From JAMOAW01 sp039908535 (GTDB lineage Bacteria; Pseudomonadota; Magnetococcia; Magnetococcales; JADFZT01), in contig JAMOAW010000011.1 in the NCBI GenBank assembly GCA_039908535.1, positions 1 through 55,589 on the forward strand: a stretch of 55,589 nucleotides of DNA, in the 5' to 3' direction. Position 1 is the stretch's first letter, and every line of letters starts with the position of its first letter. The notes below the pieces were generated by a model. It was not told the origin of the DNA and did no database searches. It saw nothing but the letters and a program-made list of their open reading frames with translations. This document shows positions 51,806 to 55,589 of this stretch, piece by piece. The translations under genes and the position numbers were made by a program.

Positions 51806-52350
51806 CTATTGATTATTCATATTATTATTCGAACAAAAGCAAATCGATACCATTTGAAAAAATAGACTGGATTTTGCCCACAGACGATTTTCCAAAAAAA
51901 CCGAAACTCCCAATATTTGAACCATCTCAACCCAATGGAACCATGTTTTATCCATCGGATGACCAAAATGCCAAGCTGGCCTATTATCTACCTGTGCAAC
52001 GCCCAAATCATATTCAAACTGAGCCTAAACTTTTTAAATCTCTGCAAAAATTTATTGGAACCGTTCTTCAAATTCAGGGCGACCAAATCCTTGTCCAATT
52101 GCAAGATAAAACCCATGACAAGCCTGATATGGAAGCCACTCTTTCCATCGAAGAAATCCCTCAAGAAGATCGCGCATTACTCAAACCTGGGGCAATTTTT
52201 TACTGGCATATTGGTTATCGAATCCCATTAAAAGGTGGGCAAGAAAGAGTTTCCATAATCCGCTTTAAGCGTGTTCCATTAATGACGCCAGAACGCATCG
52301 AACCGGCCAAAACCGAAGCTCAAAAATTAAAGGTGGCACTTGGCTGGTGA
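51802..52350 (+). CDS. Conserved hypothetical protein, second gene of a coupled trio
   Basis: 182 residues from ATG 51802, whose codon overlaps the preceding stop; the upstream extension of the frame lies in the first gene. The N-terminal 70 residues are low in structure and proline-rich. The C-terminal part (about 80-180) is a beta-rich domain: FIGTVLQIQGDQILVQLQDK, LKPGAIFYWHIGYRIPLKG and RVSIIRFKRVP. No family is recognised. It is translationally coupled to both neighbours, suggesting a complex or pathway with the MBL-fold protein encoded next. Confidence 0.7.
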   Translation: MTIDYSYYYSNKSKSIPFEKIDWILPTDDFPKKPKLPIFEPSQPNGTMFYPSDDQNAKLAYYLPVQRPNHIQTEPKLFKSLQKFIGTVLQIQGDQILVQLQDKTHDKPDMEATLSIEEIPQEDRALLKPGAIFYWHIGYRIPLKGGQERVSIIRFKRVPLMTPERIEPAKTEAQKLKVALGW

Positions 52351-52512
52351 ATACCCTCATACCCCTCCCGGTCCCAATGAACTAGAGGTATCTGTTTTTG
52401 GTCCTGGATATAGTGAAAGCATTCTTGTCCACTACGGTCACAATGAATGGTTGATCATTGATTCTTGTAAAGATTCTAACCGGTCCCCTGCCCCGTTGAC
52501 ATACCTGAAAAA
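52340..52512 (+). pseudogene. Truncated metallo-beta-lactamase-fold gene (N-terminal 57 codons)
   Basis: From TTG 52340 the frame reads NELEVSVFGPGYSESILVHY, then NEWLIIDSCKDSNRSPAPLTYLKKFLG. This is the start of an MBL-fold hydrolase (first strands and WLIIDSC, the entry to the metal site). The HxHxDH zinc motif should follow but instead the gene runs into a type-A repeat at about 52513 and stops inside it at 52624. The protein is presumably non-functional. The start overlaps the preceding gene by 11 bp, so it was the third coupled gene. Confidence 0.7.
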
Positions 52513-52627
52513 ATTTTTAGGTATCGGAAAACTAAAAATCAAAACCTTGGGGGGCGGAGAACCGCCCCCCAATCCCCCCACCCTTTTCTTTTGGGTCTGG
52601 GGGATTCATCCCCCAGGGTTTTGATTA
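52513..52627 (+). repeat. Type-A repeat with internal deletion, interrupting the MBL-fold gene
   Basis: Starts TATCGGAAAACTAAAAATC and carries the first hairpin GGGGGGCGG/CCGCCCCCC and CCCCCCACCCTTTTC. It then jumps directly to GGGTCTGGGGGATTCATC, missing the A-tract arm, and ends in GGTTTTGATTATATG at the edge of the sigma-54 activator gene. Confidence 0.8.
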
Positions 52628-52639
52628 TATGCGCCATGA

Positions 52640-53995
52640 TCACGCCAGGCCATACTGTTTCAACCGTTTCCACAAGGTGGTGCGCGACATGCCCAATCGT
52701 TTGGCGGATTCTGCTTTGTTTCCTGAAGTGGCTTTTAACATCTGTAAAATGGCATCTTTCTCTTGTAATACATCAGAAGAATGATAATAGCGCACCCATT
52801 TTTTCTCCTCTATTGCGGCAGAGGTCATCTGGGGTTGCCTGGACAACTCTTCTGGTAAATGGCGTGGCAAAATAAACTCACCCTCTCCCTGAACCAGCGC
52901 GTATTCCAAAACATTGCCCAACTCACGCACATTGCCTGGCCAAGCATAAGAACTCATCACCTGCAACGCCTCTTCGGACAACATAACCCGCTCCCGACCA
53001 GGCGTTTTTTTCATTTGATCCAAGAGTGTCTGTGCCAACAGTGGTAAATCCTCTATGCGCTCGCGCAAGGCTGGAACATGCAAAGGCAATACCTTGAGCC
53101 GATAATAAAGATCCTCTCGAAACTGCCCATTTTGCATCATCGCGAACAAATCGCGATTGGTAGCGGCCAACACACGCACATCAATCGATCTGGTTTGGTT
53201 CTCTCCCAAACGTTCCACCTCCCGTTCTTGCAATACCCGCAACAGTTTGACTTGAATAGACGGCGAAATTTCACCAATTTCATCCAATAAAATTGTACCG
53301 TTATTGGCCGCCTCAAACCGACCCATGCGTGGGGCATCGGCTCCGGTAAAGGCACCCTTGGCATGTCCAAACAATTCCGACTCCAGCAAATTTTCCGCAA
53401 AGGCCGCGCAATGAACGCGAAGATAGGGCTCCCGATGCCGATGGGAATTTTCATGTAACGCCCGGGCAACCAACTCTTTACCTGTACCGCTCTCCCCAAG
53501 AATTAATACGGTGGCATCACTCTGGGCCGCACGTAAAATTTTTTGAATGAGCGTGCGCATGGCAAGGCTATGCCCCACCAATTTCCCCAACCGCAACCTT
53601 TCGCTGACCTCCTCCTCCAGAAGCACCTCCCGGGTGCGATCACGCAAAATCACCGCAACCATGGCCGATTGCTCCTCATTGGGCAATAAAATGGCCCACA
53701 TACGCAAAAAAATTTGCCCACCGTCCAGACGTTTGAAAGTCAAATCCAACGTTTGGGTCGTCTCCCCCCGACCCGGCAACAACGTACAATCCCCCCTTTT
53801 GGCACAAGCACGCGCGCAGTTGGTACCCTTAAATAGGCTTGGACAGAGTTGACCGACGACGCTTTCTGACTCCCGACCAATCATACGTGTTGCCGCCTTG
53901 TTGATCGTTATCAGACGACGGTTTCGATCTAAAAACAAGACACCTTCTTCAAGACTATCCAAAAATGGGGCAAGCAGTGACAAAGGTGAAGACAT
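52640..53995 (-). CDS. PAS-containing sigma-54-dependent transcriptional activator
   Basis: 451 residues. Residues 10-120 form a PAS-type sensory domain with an inserted cysteine group C51, C60, C64, C70 (CPSLFKGTNCARACAKRGDC), which could hold an Fe-S cluster or act as a redox switch. Residues about 138-375 are the AAA+ domain: Walker A GESGTGKE, the sigma-54 contact loop GAFTGAD, Walker B TILLDEIGE and the arginine finger region REDLYYRLKVLPLHVP. The C-terminus has a Fis-type helix-turn-helix (SAKRLGMSRTTLWKRLKQYG). No partner kinase is adjacent and no clear -24/-12 promoter was identified. Targets may include nearby redox genes, but that is a guess. Confidence 0.92.
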   Translation of the reverse strand: MSSPLSLLAPFLDSLEEGVLFLDRNRRLITINKAATRMIGRESESVVGQLCPSLFKGTNCARACAKRGDCTLLPGRGETTQTLDLTFKRLDGGQIFLRMWAILLPNEEQSAMVAVILRDRTREVLLEEEVSERLRLGKLVGHSLAMRTLIQKILRAAQSDATVLILGESGTGKELVARALHENSHRHREPYLRVHCAAFAENLLESELFGHAKGAFTGADAPRMGRFEAANNGTILLDEIGEISPSIQVKLLRVLQEREVERLGENQTRSIDVRVLAATNRDLFAMMQNGQFREDLYYRLKVLPLHVPALRERIEDLPLLAQTLLDQMKKTPGRERVMLSEEALQVMSSYAWPGNVRELGNVLEYALVQGEGEFILPRHLPEELSRQPQMTSAAIEEKKWVRYYHSSDVLQEKDAILQMLKATSGNKAESAKRLGMSRTTLWKRLKQYGLA

Positions 53996-54052
53996 GGCAA
54001 CTCCGCCTCCTCAATAAATCATCCTCCAAAAAGAGCTTTTATCTCCTTGAAG

Positions 54053-54060
54053 GATGATTC
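54053..54060 (+). repeat. Left target-site duplication of the MITE
   Basis: GATGATTC, immediately left of the element; an identical octamer follows its right end at 54269-54276. Confidence 0.85.
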
Positions 54061-54268
54061 GGTACCACCACACTTAACCGTGGTCGTCTGTTTTTTGATT
54101 GATTTAAAAAAAAAGGGGTCTGGGGGATTGCCCCCAGGGTTTTGCTTTTGACCTCGGTTTTGCTTCCTGCAAAAAGCAGGGGGATTGGGGGATGCAATCC
54201 CCCAAGGTCTTGACTTTGCTTTTTGTTCAGGAACACGTTCATCGTCCATACTTAAATATGGTGGTACC
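54061..54268 (-). mobile_element. 208-bp MITE with GGTACCACCA termini and perfect 8-bp target duplication
   Basis: The left end GGTACCACCACACTTAACCG and the inverted right end (GGTACCACCATATTTAAGTA read from the other strand) form terminal inverted repeats of about 28 bp with a few mismatches. GATGATTC directly repeats on both sides (54053-54060 and 54269-54276). The interior carries the type-B hairpins GGGGGATTGCCCCC and GGGGGATTGGGGGATG/CCCCC. There is no coding capacity. This is the only complete type-B unit of this end type in the window and defines the boundaries of the copies at 17366 and 55471. An 8-bp duplication fits several DDE families; the mobilising transposase is not identifiable. 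Confidence 0.88.
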
Positions 54269-54298
54269 GATGATTCTTCTCTTCACATCAAATGTGTA

Positions 54299-55249
54299 TC
54301 AACCTTCGTCATTATTTTCGCCAAAGATAGACTCCAGCTTATTTTGATTCTTTTTAACCAGTTCCAACTCCTCAGGCGGAATTAAATAAAGAGGTTCAGA
54401 TTTTTTGGTCGCTCCTTTTTTCATCTCCTCAAAAGATTTATCCAGCGTCGTAATCATCTGTTTTTTCTGCTCTGGACTCAAAGTTGGATTGTTTTGAATC
54501 TGATTTTTCTGGTTATTCAGTTCAGATTCTCTCTGGGCAATCATGCGTTCCATCATTTCCGCACTGTCCTTGGGAGGATTCCAAGCGGCAGGAATGACTT
54601 GTTGATCAATTTGCGCTAAAATTTGATTTTTTGCCTCTGGTGGAATATAGGGATTGTTCTGGACCATCCATTTGTCGGCTGCCTTGCGGGCTTCAAATTG
54701 AGATTTCATCCAATCGGCCCAACTCGGTTGGGCCGCCCCCCCCCAAGAGCGTCCCATTTGATTGAGCCACATTTGCTTTTGATAAGGAGGAATGTTTGGA
54801 TTGTTTTCAATCTGCTTTCTTTGCGCACTCTGTTGTTCATCCAAACGTTTCTTGGCCTCGTTGCGCAAGGTCTCTAAATCTTTTGCACCTGAAGGAAAAT
54901 CTCGTTGTTGTTTAAAAGCTTCCACTTGAATCAATCGTAAACCCGTCCGCACATGGTTCAGGGTATAATAAAAACGATCTGCATCCCACCCCTTTTCCTT
55001 GAGAAGATTTTCAAATTTTTTATTATACCGCATCCCAGAAAGGATCCATGGACTCTTGCCCGCCGAACGTCCCCACCCCTGATCGGCAACCCAATCCCTT
55101 AACTTCGGATAATCGGTGATAAATTTATCCATCTCTTCGGTACTGAATAAGGCTGGTTCTTCAGGTGTCGTGGCGGTACCCAGGACTGGAACAGCAAGGG
55201 TGAGGGCCAAAGCCAGTAAACCACCTACAAAAAAACTCTTTTTTTGCAT
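54299..55249 (-). CDS. Exported protein with three NNPxIPP-type repeats
   Basis: 316 residues. A Sec signal peptide (about 1-25, KKSFFVGGLLALALTLAVPVLG) precedes a highly charged, helical mature protein. A motif recurs three times about 60-70 residues apart: QIENNPNIPPYQKQMWLNQM (about 145), MVQNNPYIPPEAKNQILAQI (about 195) and QIQNNPTLSPEQKKQMITTL (about 255). It looks like a helix-turn module with the consensus NNPxIPPExKxQ. Predicted periplasmic; family and function are not recognised. The start follows GGAGAAAAAAC. Hairpin-forming sequences lie in its leader (55268-55318). Confidence 0.8.
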   Translation of the reverse strand: MQKKSFFVGGLLALALTLAVPVLGTATTPEEPALFSTEEMDKFITDYPKLRDWVADQGWGRSAGKSPWILSGMRYNKKFENLLKEKGWDADRFYYTLNHVRTGLRLIQVEAFKQQRDFPSGAKDLETLRNEAKKRLDEQQSAQRKQIENNPNIPPYQKQMWLNQMGRSWGGAAQPSWADWMKSQFEARKAADKWMVQNNPYIPPEAKNQILAQIDQQVIPAAWNPPKDSAEMMERMIAQRESELNNQKNQIQNNPTLSPEQKKQMITTLDKSFEEMKKGATKKSEPLYLIPPEELELVKKNQNKLESIFGENNDEG

Positions 55250-55267
55250 GTTTTTTCTCCTGTTGAT

Positions 55268-55318
55268 GCTCCGGGTGTTTTAAAACCCAGCGGAGCTGGT
55301 TGGTTTATATAGCCAGCT
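55268..55318 (-). promoter_or_regulatory. Two adjacent stem-loops in the leader of the NNPxIPP protein gene
   Basis: GCTCCGGGT pairs with ACCC and GGAGC across a small bulge (55268-55296), and AGCTGG (55294-55299) pairs with CCAGCT (55313-55318). They are 20-70 bp upstream of the ATG. They may affect mRNA stability or translation. No known riboswitch is recognised. Confidence 0.3.
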
Positions 55319-55470
55319 CTATCAAAAGCAGAAGAACTGGCAGTATGGTTGGAATGATTGATAAATTAAGAAATTAAAAAAATTTCATTCTATATTAGCA
55401 AATAATTATAAACGACTCAATCATAAACTGATCTCTGATCATTTTTTTTTGCAAGTCGTACTGTCTGTTT

Positions 55471-55589
55471 GGTACCACCACATTTAAGTGTGGACGATGA
55501 ACGCGTGCCTGAACAAAAAGCAAAGTCAAGACCTTGGGGGATTGCATCCCCCAATCCCCCTGCTTTTTGAAGGAAGCAAAACCGAGGTC
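55471..55589 (+). mobile_element. Type-B MITE running off the window end
   Basis: Begins GGTACCACCACATTTAAGTG, the same terminus as 54061-54268 in the opposite orientation. It continues through AACAAAAAGCAAAGTCAAGA, ATTGCATCCCCCAATCCCCC and GGAAGCAAAACCGAGGTC to the last base. It nearly equals the copy at 17366-17516. The right end and any target duplication are outside the window. Confidence 0.85.

Noticed and set aside
54019..54249. Reading frames across the MITE
   Set aside because: They are translations of palindromic repeat DNA containing proline and glycine runs.

Overview
The window comes from a Gram-negative, probably proteobacterial chromosome of moderate GC. Evidence is an ABC-2 polysaccharide exporter, Tat-exported redox proteins, NagZ, YgfZ, and the N-acetylglutaminylglutamine amide (NAGGN) osmolyte genes. 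The dense hairpin-rich repeats between operons would fit a deep-branching alphaproteobacterium or Magnetococcales-like genome. That placement is only a guess; no rRNA or magnetosome gene is present.

Layout. 1-4660: a Cys-rich exported protein, long AT-rich spacers, and a PhoU-like/Pit phosphate pair. 4663-14705: a potassium locus in which KtrB-KtrA is flanked by two KdpD/KdpE-type two-component pairs, one with a shortened sensor lacking the N-terminal KdpD domain, with a decayed IS66-type transposase beside it. 14756-17337: a tightly coupled trio of PNPOx-fold protein, DegT-fold protein without its catalytic lysine, and ABC/RecF-type ATPase. 17420-22510: ThiC with a repeat-encoded tail, YgfZ, a nitronate monooxygenase and an RsmC-like methyltransferase. 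22517-24245: an accessory patch with a glycosyltransferase remnant, a decayed IS1-like transposase, an inverted-repeat element and a toxin-antitoxin pair whose toxin is cut by a repeat. 24245-34748: a ten-gene glycan synthesis and export operon on the minus strand. 35246-39343: a molybdopterin oxidoreductase, VanZ-like protein, NagZ, DUF971 protein and tRNA-Glu(CTC). 39631-44313: the NAGGN trio. 45117-49915: a four-gene periplasmic redox module (Tat aldo/keto reductase, DUF6599, Tat DUF362, NapH-NapG fusion). 49916-51139: a cluster of short interspersed repeats. 51140-52512: a coupled gene trio ending in a truncated metallo-beta-lactamase-fold gene. 52640-55249: a sigma-54 activator and an exported protein with an NNPxIPP repeat.

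The most distinctive signal is the repeat load. At least fifteen hairpin-rich units of about 80-210 bp share G/C-run palindromes. Two of them are complete MITE-like elements with terminal inverted repeats and perfect 8-bp target duplications (54061-54268 and 28514-28723). A third (50982-51115) has the same termini as the second, a different core, and a 7/8 target duplication. Repeats have replaced the ThiC C-terminus, truncated a RelE/ParE toxin and an MBL-fold protein, and entered at least two operons.

The best candidates for an undescribed system are: (i) the PNPOx / lysine-less DegT / ATPase operon; (ii) the AKR-DUF6599-DUF362-NapHG redox module; (iii) the broken trio at 51140-52512; (iv) the modular MITE family. 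Functions for (i)-(iii) are inference; gene structures and repeat boundaries were read directly.
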